Below, one piece after another: positions 31,201 to 39,660 of a DNA stretch of 64,000 nt; the first letter of the stretch is position 1; each line of letters opens with the position of its first letter. The translations under genes and the position numbers were made by a program. The notes beneath the pieces are model-generated. The model did not search any database. It saw only the letters and a list, made by a program, of their open reading frames with translations, and was not told the DNA's origin. The DNA is from a virus, in the IMG/VR virus record IMGVR_UViG_3300043410_000857, positions 1-64,000 of that record, one strand, 5' to 3'.

Positions 31201-33614
31201 GGTTGTAATTCAGGATACATTTTAGTTACATGATCATGTGCTGCCGTAACTGCAGGATCCATTTTGTTTAATTGTTTAACTTGGCGCAATACTTGTTTAT
31301 AAATATCTTTACCAAGCATACCTTCTAAACCTTGATGCTCACCTACTTCATGTAATAATGTACGACGTGCAGTATCTTTTGATACTCGGTTAGCAATAAT
31401 GTAGGATTTACCTTTATGGTATGCACCTACTGTAGAGGCACCAATCTTATCTTGAATCTCACGAGGTAAATCTTTTACATCATTCACAATACCTATGACA
31501 CCACGTTTGATTGCATTGCGGATGTTATTACCAAATTCTTTTACTAGATGGCTAATAAGTGATTCAGATGTTTCGCCTGTTGTTGGGGCAGCTGCTCTTG
31601 ATTCTTGTGGAGTAGTAGGCATCGATACATCTACTTGATTACCTTCTCGATTAAACGGGAACGGCATAGCCCAATTACCATCTTCATTAGCTAAATGCAT
31701 AGGAAGATTTTCTTGATAATCAAAATTGTTTCTATCAAACTGTTCAGACCATCTTATATTTCCTTCTACGTCTACAGGCATATGAGTGTATCCAGCTTCT
31801 TTTAAAGCTAGTGCCCTATGTCTTCCTTCATGTCCTGTTACTTTAGCAACGGTAGGATTTTTTTCAGAAGTATTAAAAAATAATTGAGGGATACCTTTAA
31901 AGTTTCTATCTTCAAATTGACCACCTTTTGCAACAATTTCTCTAGCATTTTTAAGTTTATCAGCGTCTACTTTATCCTCTTTAGCTAACGCTAAAAACTG
32001 ATCAATAGGCATCAGTACTCTATTAGTACGATTCTTATGCTGGTTAACTGCTTGATTAAATGTTTCAGGTTCAGCGCCTTTAAAGAATTTAATTGAGTCT
32101 TCTGGTTTTAATGCACCAGGCTCTGGCGTTTTTCCTCTTTCAGGTTGTCCAATAATACCTGTAGTGTCGCTAGGTCCAGCTCCGAGGCGTTTTTCAGTTC
32201 TTCCGGGTAATCCTCGCTCCACGGGCTGTCCAAGTAACGAAATATCTTGTGTAGTTGCTGGGGGGACCAATCCTTCATCTTTAACTCTCATTTCCTGAAT
32301 AGGTGGTTTAAATTGTATTTCCTCAACAAGTTTCTCGTCAAGCTTGCCTTTTTTCATAGCATCAATCACTGCATACTTATCTTCGTTTGCAAGTTGATCA
32401 AACTTAATATCACTCATTGAGTTCCATTTTTCAATGGCTTGTTGTTCGTATGGAATATTTTTAGCACCGCTTGGTGGGGCAGGAGGTGGTGCACCAGGTA
32501 ACACATTCGCTGATGCTAAGTCGCCTAGTTCTGGTGGAGGTGGAGCTGGCTCTTCTTTAGTTTCTGTTTTACCACGTATACCTTCTACTGCACCAGCAGG
32601 AGCACCAAAGATACCACCAGCAATAGAACCACGTAGACCAGACTCAATAATTCTATCCCACTCTTTTGAACCAAATACTTCTGGGTGATCTGCAATAAAA
32701 CGTTCTGCTGCAATACTGATGCCTTCTTGAGCTGACTCAGTTAAACCTTCCATTGCCATGCCTTCACCGAGTGCGGCTGTAGCACTTCTAAGTACACCTG
32801 GTTTCATACCAGATTTTTCTAGAATCTTTTCAGCGATAGACATCTTTAACTGTTTGTCTGCTGGGCCTGCTAATTTTTTAAATACGTAAGCTGGGAATGC
32901 TGAATCTAAACCAGCACTGACTGAAGAATATAACGCAGCTGCACCAGGTTCTAATTTACCTGTAGCATCGTATACATTTTGAAATAATTCAGGATAGTTT
33001 TGTGCGTATGAACCTAAGTAAATACCTAAGTTTTGACCAACCATTTGTCTCTTAGCTAATTCAGGTGCTGCTTCTTTTAACTTATTAGCCGCGTATAGTT
33101 GAGCAGCTTCACCAGTAAGACCAGCTTCTGCGGCAGCTTTTTCAGCTGCTTCCATTAAACCACGTTTAGCTAATGCACCAGCACCAACACGACCTACAGC
33201 ACCAGGACCAATACTTGTTAATAAATTAAGTGCTTGTTCACCTGCTGTTTCTAAAGCGTAAGTACCAAGACTTGTAGGACCTGTAATTTCTTTATAGGAT
33301 TGTACTTCGGCAGGATGTTGTGCTTGGATCATGCGTTGTGTTTCAGTCGCTTCATCCATTTGACGCTTAGCATAATCTTCAAAACCTAATGCAGAACCTA
33401 CCGCTGCAGGAATAACATCTCCAAATGCAGAACTAAGTTGCATCTTACCACGCTCCCAAGCATGACCTAAAGCTTCAGAAGGTGTGTAATCAGGGCGGAA
33501 AGGTTTTTGTTCAGGTAGTTTTTCGTTTTCAATTGCGCTTGCAATTTGATCTTTGGTCATATCATCTGGGAATGATACAACGCCATAACCTTGAATATTA
33601 ATTAACTGAGGCAT
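28263..33614 (-). CDS. Large polyvalent protein, probably ejected virion protein
   Basis: At 1783 residues this is the largest gene. The N-terminus has a short beta module then a hydrophobic, Ala/Gly-rich region (about 125-345) that may insert in membranes. A GHEGRHRALAL motif (about 590) resembles ParB-like domains of polyvalent proteins, and HEVGEH at 755-760 looks like a zincin metallopeptidase site. The C-terminal third (from about 1280) resembles LPD38-type polyvalent domains. Such proteins are packaged and injected with DNA. It is the last gene of the late operon, downstream of the other internal virion candidates. Confidence 0.78.
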   Translation of the reverse strand: MPQLINIQGYGVVSFPDDMTKDQIASAIENEKLPEQKPFRPDYTPSEALGHAWERGKMQLSSAFGDVIPAAVGSALGFEDYAKRQMDEATETQRMIQAQHPAEVQSYKEITGPTSLGTYALETAGEQALNLLTSIGPGAVGRVGAGALAKRGLMEAAEKAAAEAGLTGEAAQLYAANKLKEAAPELAKRQMVGQNLGIYLGSYAQNYPELFQNVYDATGKLEPGAAALYSSVSAGLDSAFPAYVFKKLAGPADKQLKMSIAEKILEKSGMKPGVLRSATAALGEGMAMEGLTESAQEGISIAAERFIADHPEVFGSKEWDRIIESGLRGSIAGGIFGAPAGAVEGIRGKTETKEEPAPPPPELGDLASANVLPGAPPPAPPSGAKNIPYEQQAIEKWNSMSDIKFDQLANEDKYAVIDAMKKGKLDEKLVEEIQFKPPIQEMRVKDEGLVPPATTQDISLLGQPVERGLPGRTEKRLGAGPSDTTGIIGQPERGKTPEPGALKPEDSIKFFKGAEPETFNQAVNQHKNRTNRVLMPIDQFLALAKEDKVDADKLKNAREIVAKGGQFEDRNFKGIPQLFFNTSEKNPTVAKVTGHEGRHRALALKEAGYTHMPVDVEGNIRWSEQFDRNNFDYQENLPMHLANEDGNWAMPFPFNREGNQVDVSMPTTPQESRAAAPTTGETSESLISHLVKEFGNNIRNAIKRGVIGIVNDVKDLPREIQDKIGASTVGAYHKGKSYIIANRVSKDTARRTLLHEVGEHQGLEGMLGKDIYKQVLRQVKQLNKMDPAVTAAHDHVTKMYPELQPNSEAYLREVLARIGETAPQNTIWRRVVAAVKTFLTKAGLYNPNNMTSADIQDMILHSLRTTLKQKETAAPAMALQAKKDLNQYDVQESRSLVDSVGETIRSTPVYNSKLGREVRNVYSIIPDKLRALSMSFLSLPQMTELFGTELPALNKILDTINRRGNVLEQLREKVEHMVFDGVDILKKYPKPVIDKFNDIAHKLTANRIDPRVAKKDQENYDEELIRAWNNLPKELTDLAYKYSNQYAEYRNKMIDQVERRAGKSIADQLRTRFENEKISFYLPLRRKGNYRLAYNDKNGERVVVHRESPAEIADEQRKAQAAGGKDFESSLITREVNYKDTPPIGFVKNIIDLLDKQMVINEEDPVQRESKERLINEVYKSYLDLFPDESLRQQMRTREGVEGYIKDVVGGFADVGSKLANQLSNLEFRPELDEHYKELKDQEAAYRQNNPDFNQNKVISQVAQNMYDQKKFLDNPVADNLSSNLGWFSYMWHIAGNVSSALINLTQVPMVVVPMLSGKYGWGATFKALSNAYGTYRKGGFDTNRRFMPDFSFGANLKPGDKYYKLYHAAVSQSALRRNVGYELTEMRRSTADEFTGTRAKIETGLGWVFGNSERLNREVTLIAAYDLGIEKGLSPEQAIKEAIDITVRSHSHALSEAGPKMFQTGLGKVAFTFKRFAQTQIYNVARLFHQAFQGVDKPTRLIAQKQLAGIMGMTYAFSGAQGLPLYGAANMFMSACAAMFGDDDEPYDFDEQVRSAIGDLGYKGPLNKLTNLDIASRTGFNGMVWHTDDRRLSEVGFAPYVAEHFFGPAYQALLVNPERAMTQFNQGESMKALETMTPSFVKNPVKAFRFATEGALTSSGAKIVDDVSAMSSFMQIFGFSNAELSEAYARANSMKKAEQLIQARRTSILDLYYLAKISGDDEMLAEIDQKRRNFNEAHPSYSISTDTLRRSYIGKEERVKNSVDGVYLNKKLKNQLIEEYGD

Positions 33615-33624
33615 GTTCTAGGTT

Positions 33625-35100
33625 TTATTGAAAGCCTTTACCAGGTACATATGTAGCAGCAATATTTGGAGTAGCTGCAGTGCCAGCAGATGGATTACCT
33701 GTTAATGCTTGTAATCTTAAATCTTGTCTAGCTTTTTCCATACGTCGTAAATATTCATCGTAGTTTTTAGAACCTTTTTCTTTTGCATTACCACCAAGTT
33801 CAGCTAAGATTTCTTTTTCTCTAGATGGTAAATGCTCGTTAATATACTCAATAGCTTTTAAGTTCTCTGTAACTGTAGGTTGTTTACCTGCTGTAGCTTT
33901 GTTTAATGCAGCTAAGTTATCTTCTTTATTGATTTGATATAGAACTTTATCATGTTTATCTTGTAATTTTTCTTTGAAGTTTCTTTCTTCAGCTGCTTGT
34001 TTACTATCAGCACCGTATTTACCAACTGCAATTTTCTCTGCACGGTCTGCTTTAGCAATGTCATTAAGTAATGAGAAGCGTTTTTCTTCTAGAGCTGCCA
34101 TTTTTTCTCTAGACTCACCATAAGCTTTAAGTCCTGCAGTAGCACCTTCAGCAATATTTTGTAATGCATATGGAGACTTACCCGCAGCTATACCAAAACC
34201 TGCTTGAGCTAAAGCCATCCATGGAGCAATACGTTCTTGTTCAGTCGCACCTTTTTCCATCTTAGCTAGTCTATCCGCAAGCTGTTGTTTCATAGGATCT
34301 ACACCTAAGTAATCTTGGAACTCTTTACCATACTCTGCGATACCTTTTACTTTTTCAGGCGTATAAGAACCTGGGTATCCTTCAAATGGATTAATAGGTT
34401 TAGGTGGTACATTTTTATCTTGTGTAGCAATATTTTGAGTAGTGTCTAATATAGGTTTTTTATTTACGGTAGGAGCACTTGGTAAATCTACTGGAGTCGC
34501 TGCAGTAGCACCTGACATAGCGTTAACTACACCGCGTTCTTGTAATAGTGCTTTCTCATCCATTGTAAGTGGTATACCTTGTTGAGATTTTTGTATTGCA
34601 ATTTTAGCGGCTTGTCGTTTACCTTCTTCAATTTTAGCTTGTACATCAGCCATAGCAGCTGATTGATCTGGAGAAGCTGTATAAAAGTTAGGTGAAATAT
34701 AAGAACCATCAGTTATACCTGCATAACTAGGCACATGACCACCTTCATCAAACGCTACAATACCGCCAGCTGCCATACCTTGACCGCTAAACATTTGATC
34801 AGGTACTGGTAACCCAGCAACACCTGGTTCTGTAGGAGCACTTGACATGGTAGGATTACCTTGTGCAGGGTTTTTAGCTAGCATCGCAAGGCCGCTAGGT
34901 TGTGACTGTTGTTTTATATCGTCTGCCACTGTAGTTTCAGGTGCTTTTTGTTTTTCATAGTTAGCACGCATTTCTTTTCTACGTTGTAACTCAGATAAAG
35001 CTAAGTAACTTGGTACTTGGCCAGTAGGATTTTGCACATAATTAATAAGTGCGTTGTCAGGTACACCTTTTAATTCGTTTTGTAATTTAACAATATTCAT
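33625..35100 (-). CDS. Putative internal virion protein (491 aa)
   Basis: A mostly low-complexity protein: Gln/Pro-rich N-terminal half including AAGGIVAFDEGGHVPSYA, a helical C-terminal half (about 290-450) with Lys/Glu-rich coiled coil and an Ala/Gly segment. The GG-V/I tag is shared with several other late proteins. The position between the giant polyvalent protein and an Ala/Gln-rich protein suggests a part of the ejection apparatus. Confidence 0.65.
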   Translation of the reverse strand: MNIVKLQNELKGVPDNALINYVQNPTGQVPSYLALSELQRRKEMRANYEKQKAPETTVADDIKQQSQPSGLAMLAKNPAQGNPTMSSAPTEPGVAGLPVPDQMFSGQGMAAGGIVAFDEGGHVPSYAGITDGSYISPNFYTASPDQSAAMADVQAKIEEGKRQAAKIAIQKSQQGIPLTMDEKALLQERGVVNAMSGATAATPVDLPSAPTVNKKPILDTTQNIATQDKNVPPKPINPFEGYPGSYTPEKVKGIAEYGKEFQDYLGVDPMKQQLADRLAKMEKGATEQERIAPWMALAQAGFGIAAGKSPYALQNIAEGATAGLKAYGESREKMAALEEKRFSLLNDIAKADRAEKIAVGKYGADSKQAAEERNFKEKLQDKHDKVLYQINKEDNLAALNKATAGKQPTVTENLKAIEYINEHLPSREKEILAELGGNAKEKGSKNYDEYLRRMEKARQDLRLQALTGNPSAGTAATPNIAATYVPGKGFQ

Positions 35101-35103
35101 GCT

Positions 35104-36216
35104 TTATCCTTTGCCTAGTACATTAGCTAAACCAAGACCTGCTAAACCGAGTCCACCAATTTGAGATATGGTTGAAGGTTGTGGTGTGTATTGAACTTGA
35201 GTAGAACCAAGCGCCGCAGCGTTCCCCCTAAGAATATTACTGAGGTATTCAAGTTGTTGTTTTTGATAGTTCTGTTGTTCTTGGAAGGTTTGATATTTAA
35301 GATCATCAATTTTTTGTTGTAAGGCTTGTTTCTCACCTTCAGTTGCAGCTTGTGCTTTCATTCTTTCTAGATCAGAAGTTTGTTGAGCAGCGGCAGCGGC
35401 AGCTTGTTTAGCAGAAGCATCAATACCTGTAGTAATACCAGCAAGACCAATGTCTTTACCAAGTCCTGCAGCGTATTGTTGAGCTTGTTGATTAAGTTGT
35501 TCAGCTTGTAGACGTCTAGCTTGGTCAGCTTGGAACTGTGCTTGCGCATTTGTATATGCTTCTTGTTGACCTTTAGCTCTAATATCTGCAATATTTTGAG
35601 CAGCACCACGACCTTGTTCAGCTTGTAATAATGCTTGACGTGCACCACCAAATGTACCACGGCTAATAGCACCAGTCATACCAGCAGCTTTAGCTAAGTC
35701 TCTTTGTTTTTCTGCTTCACGAACTGCAATATCAGTAACATTAGTTGAGTAAGGAGACATGTAATATGAAGCAGCACCCGGAGTAAATGTACCACCAGTT
35801 GTTGTTGTAGGTGTATATCCGAAGGCTTGAGTAAGACCTGTAGCACCAGCACCAAAACCTAATCTTTGACCTTCTGTAAGACCTGCTGTAGCAGCACCAA
35901 AACCACCTGGTCTTGTCATACCCGCTACTTCTTTTTGTAATGCTAATTGACCTGGTGTGAACCCTGCAATTCTTTCGCCTTCATAAGTAGGCATGCCTTT
36001 AACGCCTGTAACTTCACCAGCTGGGCCTGTAGTATATACTGCTTTACCTGTTTGTTTTAATAGTTCTTCATAGTATGGCTTAGCATATTCAGGTAAGTTA
36101 GTAGAATAAGATGTAGAAGTTTGTGAGCCTCCACCACCTGATCCACCACCAGAACCATAAAAGGTAAATGCTTCTACAAGGTTTTGAACCCAGTTAAACA
36201 AGTTTAATAATTTCAT
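35104..36216 (-). CDS. Putative internal virion protein, Ala/Gln-rich coiled coil (370 aa)
   Basis: A Ser/Gly linker near residues 20-32, then a Gly/Thr-rich part, and from about 170 a long Ala/Gln-rich helical region typical of podovirus internal core proteins that exit with DNA. No enzyme motif seen. Overlaps the upstream gene by 4 bases and is followed after 3 bases by the next, so all are co-translated. Confidence 0.65.
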   Translation of the reverse strand: MKLLNLFNWVQNLVEAFTFYGSGGGSGGGGSQTSTSYSTNLPEYAKPYYEELLKQTGKAVYTTGPAGEVTGVKGMPTYEGERIAGFTPGQLALQKEVAGMTRPGGFGAATAGLTEGQRLGFGAGATGLTQAFGYTPTTTTGGTFTPGAASYYMSPYSTNVTDIAVREAEKQRDLAKAAGMTGAISRGTFGGARQALLQAEQGRGAAQNIADIRAKGQQEAYTNAQAQFQADQARRLQAEQLNQQAQQYAAGLGKDIGLAGITTGIDASAKQAAAAAAQQTSDLERMKAQAATEGEKQALQQKIDDLKYQTFQEQQNYQKQQLEYLSNILRGNAAALGSTQVQYTPQPSTISQIGGLGLAGLGLANVLGKG

Positions 36217-36626
36217 AAATCTTTCTCCACAACCATTCTTACAGTGTTAAAGTTTGCTTTTAGTTTATATAATCTAGCTTGCGCCTCTTGGCACCAAGCA
36301 CTTACTTTTGTTGCACCTTGCATTCTAGCCCAGTTCTCTACCTGCTCGAATGTTTCATTATTTACAATTCCATTACCACCAAGGGCTGTAATAAACATCA
36401 CTCGGTTACTTGGTCTATTTTGAAACTCTACTGTCATAGCACCATTAAGTTTGCCATTCTCATCAGTAGATACTAATAAAGTTTGCTCACCTCGTACTAA
36501 TAAAAGTTGTAACTGCTCTAGAGTACAATCTCCTGTTGCAGTATTAAGTGAAGCATTTAAAAAACTATCTATATCACTCCAAACACTATATATGTTATTA
36601 GGAGCTACAATTTGTACTTTGTTCAT
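36213..36626 (-). CDS. GNAT-like acetyltransferase-fold protein
   Basis: 137 residues with the strand-helix order of GNAT folds (LLVSTDENGKLNGAMTVEF, then VMFITALGG and a helix ending in GATKVSAWCQEA). Similar small GNAT-like proteins sit among the internal virion genes of T7-like and marine podoviruses. The acetyl-CoA loop is not obvious (ALGGNGI instead of RxxGxG/A), so it may be structural. Overlaps both neighbours by 4 bases. Confidence 0.65.
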   Translation of the reverse strand: MNKVQIVAPNNIYSVWSDIDSFLNASLNTATGDCTLEQLQLLLVRGEQTLLVSTDENGKLNGAMTVEFQNRPSNRVMFITALGGNGIVNNETFEQVENWARMQGATKVSAWCQEAQARLYKLKANFNTVRMVVEKDL

Positions 36627-38353
36627 GCAGGCATGTATTTTTCTGGTTTAATTTCTTTACCTTGTTTAGTATGACCAGTTCTAGCTTTTCTTACTCGGTC
36701 TAACATAGAATATAATCTTTTTGATCCTGCTTTAGATGAACCATTACCAATATGACTTACAACATCTGCAGGTACTACAAATTCACCATCTGCTAAACGT
36801 GCTGGTTGTTTACCTTCTATTGTAGCAGGAATTGAATCACTCATGCCATCGCCTTGACCATCTAAGTAACCACCATGAGCATAACCACGTGGAGCATTCA
36901 TACCAGCATAATAAGTTGGACCCATAGCCACAGAAGGATTATAACTTGGTGCCATAGGTTGGCTAGGTGCTAATGAACCGAGACCTTGACCTTGTTGAGC
37001 TTGGTCAGTGCCTTTAATTTGTTTAACAATAGCAGACTCAATAGGATTTTTAGGTTGATAGTTAGGATCAGCTTTTAAATTATTTACTACTTGAGTCACA
37101 ATACTACCGTCTGAACTTGGTGCATTACCTAATGTAGCCGCTGCAGTTTGTACTGCTTGAGAAGGCACTGTTTGTGCAGATGCTGTAGGGCTAGAAGTTG
37201 GTATTATTGAACCTAATCCCATATTTTGATCTAACGCAGGTAAATCTTCTTTTGTAGCATCGCCACCATCAGCAAAGCTTACTGGACCGCCCATAGCATA
37301 TCCCATAGTTTGTGCTTGGTTTAATGATTGTTCACGAGCTAAAGAATCTAATCTTCCTACACCATAACCATCACGGCTTAGCGCTGGATTAGTTTGTGTG
37401 TCGGTCGCAGAATATAAATCTCTTAAACCGCCTGTAGTAACTGTACCACCAACTGCATATCCATCAATATAACCACCTTCAGCAACTAATCGAAGACCAG
37501 TATCATTACCTAAACTTAGTGTTGAATATGGATCATATTTATCTTTAGTGCTTGGTTTTATAGGTTCGCCATAAATATCTGATGGTTCTATTCCGCTTAA
37601 AACAGCGCCACCTATAGGCATAGCAATTTTACTATAGCCTGCTAAGTCACTAATTTGTTTTGAACCCTCTGGAGTATAATAGTTTTTAAACTTATCCCAT
37701 GCGCCTTCTTGTCCAGTAGCTATATTTTTAATACCTGAACCCATTTTATCAAGACCGCCTAAAAAGCTTTTATCTACACCCGTAGCTCCTGTACCTGCAG
37801 AACCCGCAAAACCTGATGCATTTGCTTGATTTAATAAATTAGTTGGGTATAGATTTTGAGTTTGAAGACCCGTGTTCATACCAGATAAAGGATTAGCGAT
37901 ACCTTGTTTTACTACATCTGTAGCATTAGCTGCAGTCATAGGATCTACATATCCCGAAGTAGCAACAGAAGGAGGAGTGGGCGTACCCGCAGCTGCAAAA
38001 CCTTGACCTAAATTAAATCCACCATAGCCACCTAAACCACCGGTTAATGCACCCATCAAATGATCTTTATTAGTAGCAGCCCCCGTTGCAGCCCCTGCCG
38101 CAATACCTGCCCATAAAGGCATACCAGCACCACCTGTCATAGCGCCAGCAAACATAGGTAATAAACCCTTGAAGAATCCACCTAAGCTAAATGCTTCTGG
38201 AAGACCTGTATGAGGGTTAATAGTTAAGCTAGTGCCTTGTTTTTTAGCTAAATAGTTAAGTCCAGCCACTTCATGTGGGCTCATATGAACGAGCATAGTA
38301 TCGCCATGGCGACCTAAGGAAGCTAAACCGTGAGCTGTGTGGGATGTAGTCAT
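36623..38353 (-). CDS. Putative internal virion / tail protein (576 aa)
   Basis: It begins with HGDTMLVHMSPHEVAGL and INPHTGLPEAF, a start I recognise from marine podovirus virion proteins. A Gly/Ala-rich hydrophobic segment follows (about 58-125, possibly membrane-active), then disordered repeats with tags such as VAEGGYI, YAVGGTV and YAHGGYL. The end ARLADGEFVVPADVVSHIGNG and a basic helix is also widespread in such phages. The role is probably within the ejectosome or tail; no tape-measure coiled coil dominates. Confidence 0.68.
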   Translation of the reverse strand: MTTSHTAHGLASLGRHGDTMLVHMSPHEVAGLNYLAKKQGTSLTINPHTGLPEAFSLGGFFKGLLPMFAGAMTGGAGMPLWAGIAAGAATGAATNKDHLMGALTGGLGGYGGFNLGQGFAAAGTPTPPSVATSGYVDPMTAANATDVVKQGIANPLSGMNTGLQTQNLYPTNLLNQANASGFAGSAGTGATGVDKSFLGGLDKMGSGIKNIATGQEGAWDKFKNYYTPEGSKQISDLAGYSKIAMPIGGAVLSGIEPSDIYGEPIKPSTKDKYDPYSTLSLGNDTGLRLVAEGGYIDGYAVGGTVTTGGLRDLYSATDTQTNPALSRDGYGVGRLDSLAREQSLNQAQTMGYAMGGPVSFADGGDATKEDLPALDQNMGLGSIIPTSSPTASAQTVPSQAVQTAAATLGNAPSSDGSIVTQVVNNLKADPNYQPKNPIESAIVKQIKGTDQAQQGQGLGSLAPSQPMAPSYNPSVAMGPTYYAGMNAPRGYAHGGYLDGQGDGMSDSIPATIEGKQPARLADGEFVVPADVVSHIGNGSSKAGSKRLYSMLDRVRKARTGHTKQGKEIKPEKYMPA

Positions 38354-38386
38354 AAAAGATCCTTCATAATTAGTGTAATAATACCA

Positions 38387-39127
38387 TTAATACAGCGCCG
38401 ATACAAACGTTGAAGTAAGAATGATTGATGGGGAAGCGGGATGTACTGGGCTTGTACCTGGCGGATATGTAGCCGCTACTGTGTTACCTGTATCTGATGA
38501 CATTAATAATTGTATATATTGCCCTGCGTTAAATGGTAAAACAATGTTCCATGAAATAATAGCTGTACCGGGAGAGCCTCCATGTGTACTTGGAACTGTT
38601 GCAACCCCTGCACTAAATGGCACATCAACACCATCTTGTCTAAACCATAAAGTCACATTATCCGCACTATCTTCAGTAAGTAATTGGATACTAAACTGAA
38701 TATTATAATACCCAGCTATAGAATGGACTACTTTAGTTTTATCTGCCGGATCTATATAAACTTGATTACTTGCATCTGTCGTTGTAAATACAACCGTTAA
38801 TGCCGATGTAGGTGAGGGCACAGGTTGAGCTTCTGATACATAAGTACCAATAGGATGGCTAGATCCGCTAGAACTATAAGCAGCTCTTGTAATTCCAGTA
38901 AATGATGTAGCAGTCTTGCCCGTATATTTAATTAACTCATGACCTATATATAATGCACCCGCATCTAAAAAACCAGCTGTAGAAACTACATCAATATCTG
39001 CCGTTGATGTTGGATTTGGTATAGCTACAGTTAATGTAGTATAGCCATCCTGATGAAACGCACCATTAGGGAACTGAATCTGTGCCCCATATGATGTAGG
39101 TTTAATAGGATAGTAAGCAATACTCAT
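38387..39127 (-). CDS. Virion protein with connector-like beta domain (246 aa)
   Basis: ATG 39127 is preferred over 39160 because it overlaps the upstream stop as ATGA. Residues about 30-100 (TADIDVV...GALYIGHELIKYTG...TGITRAAYSSSGSSHPIGTYV) are similar to a domain inserted in the connector protein at 56840-57778. The C-terminal half is a beta-rich jelly-roll-like region. Likely a tail or decoration protein. Confidence 0.7.
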   Translation of the reverse strand: MSIAYYPIKPTSYGAQIQFPNGAFHQDGYTTLTVAIPNPTSTADIDVVSTAGFLDAGALYIGHELIKYTGKTATSFTGITRAAYSSSGSSHPIGTYVSEAQPVPSPTSALTVVFTTTDASNQVYIDPADKTKVVHSIAGYYNIQFSIQLLTEDSADNVTLWFRQDGVDVPFSAGVATVPSTHGGSPGTAIISWNIVLPFNAGQYIQLLMSSDTGNTVAATYPPGTSPVHPASPSIILTSTFVSALY

Positions 39128-39459
39128 ACTGCTTCGCCACCACTTACTGTAATAGTACAACCTGTAGCTGATGCTTTAACTTGGATTGTATCTCCTGCAT
39201 TTAATATTTGAGAACCAGCCCATTGCACAATTGTATTTAATGGTAGAGGTGTATTATAAAATAATGCATTAGAAGTTCCTGCTGTACCACCACTTGGAAC
39301 TAAACTTACATAAATACCAATAGTAGCTGAAGTTGTATTAACAATATCCATGTCTTTAACATATGTTCTTGTGTTTGCAGGTACTGTATAAATCGTAGCA
39401 TATGAAGTTGTGATCGCAGCTTGACCTAGTTGTAGTGGAGTTATATTATTGTAAGCCAT
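39124..39459 (-). CDS. Small beta-rich structural protein (111 aa)
   Basis: Thr/Ala/Ser-rich strands throughout (TTSYATIYTVPANTRTYVKDM), like short head-fibre or decoration proteins in which the T-x-Y-x-I-Y-T-V-P pattern is common. It overlaps its neighbours by 1 and 4 bases. Confidence 0.68.
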   Translation of the reverse strand: MAYNNITPLQLGQAAITTSYATIYTVPANTRTYVKDMDIVNTTSATIGIYVSLVPSGGTAGTSNALFYNTPLPLNTIVQWAGSQILNAGDTIQVKASATGCTITVSGGEAV

Positions 39460-39659
39460 CAGAAAATCCCCGTTCCTGCATTAAGCCATACAAGTGCATT
39501 AAGTTTGTTATCTTCTACAATTGTCTGTCCATTTGCATTATCAAGTGTATTAAAATAAACGCGAAGCTGTTGGCTATATAAGTCAAAGTGTTGTTGTGAA
39601 AATGTAATAGGACTTAATGCTAATGCCGGTGCTTTTGATTTAACAATATAATCTGCCAT
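39459..39659 (-). CDS. Small virion protein (66 aa)
   Basis: The start at 39659 follows GAAGGA on the minus strand; the in-frame start at 39689 lies in the preceding gene. Contains SQQHFDLYSQQLRVYFNTLDN, a motif I have seen in small proteins next to podovirus tail hub genes. Structural role inferred from context. Confidence 0.68.
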   Translation of the reverse strand: MADYIVKSKAPALALSPITFSQQHFDLYSQQLRVYFNTLDNANGQTIVEDNKLNALVWLNAGTGIF

Positions 39660-39660
39660 A

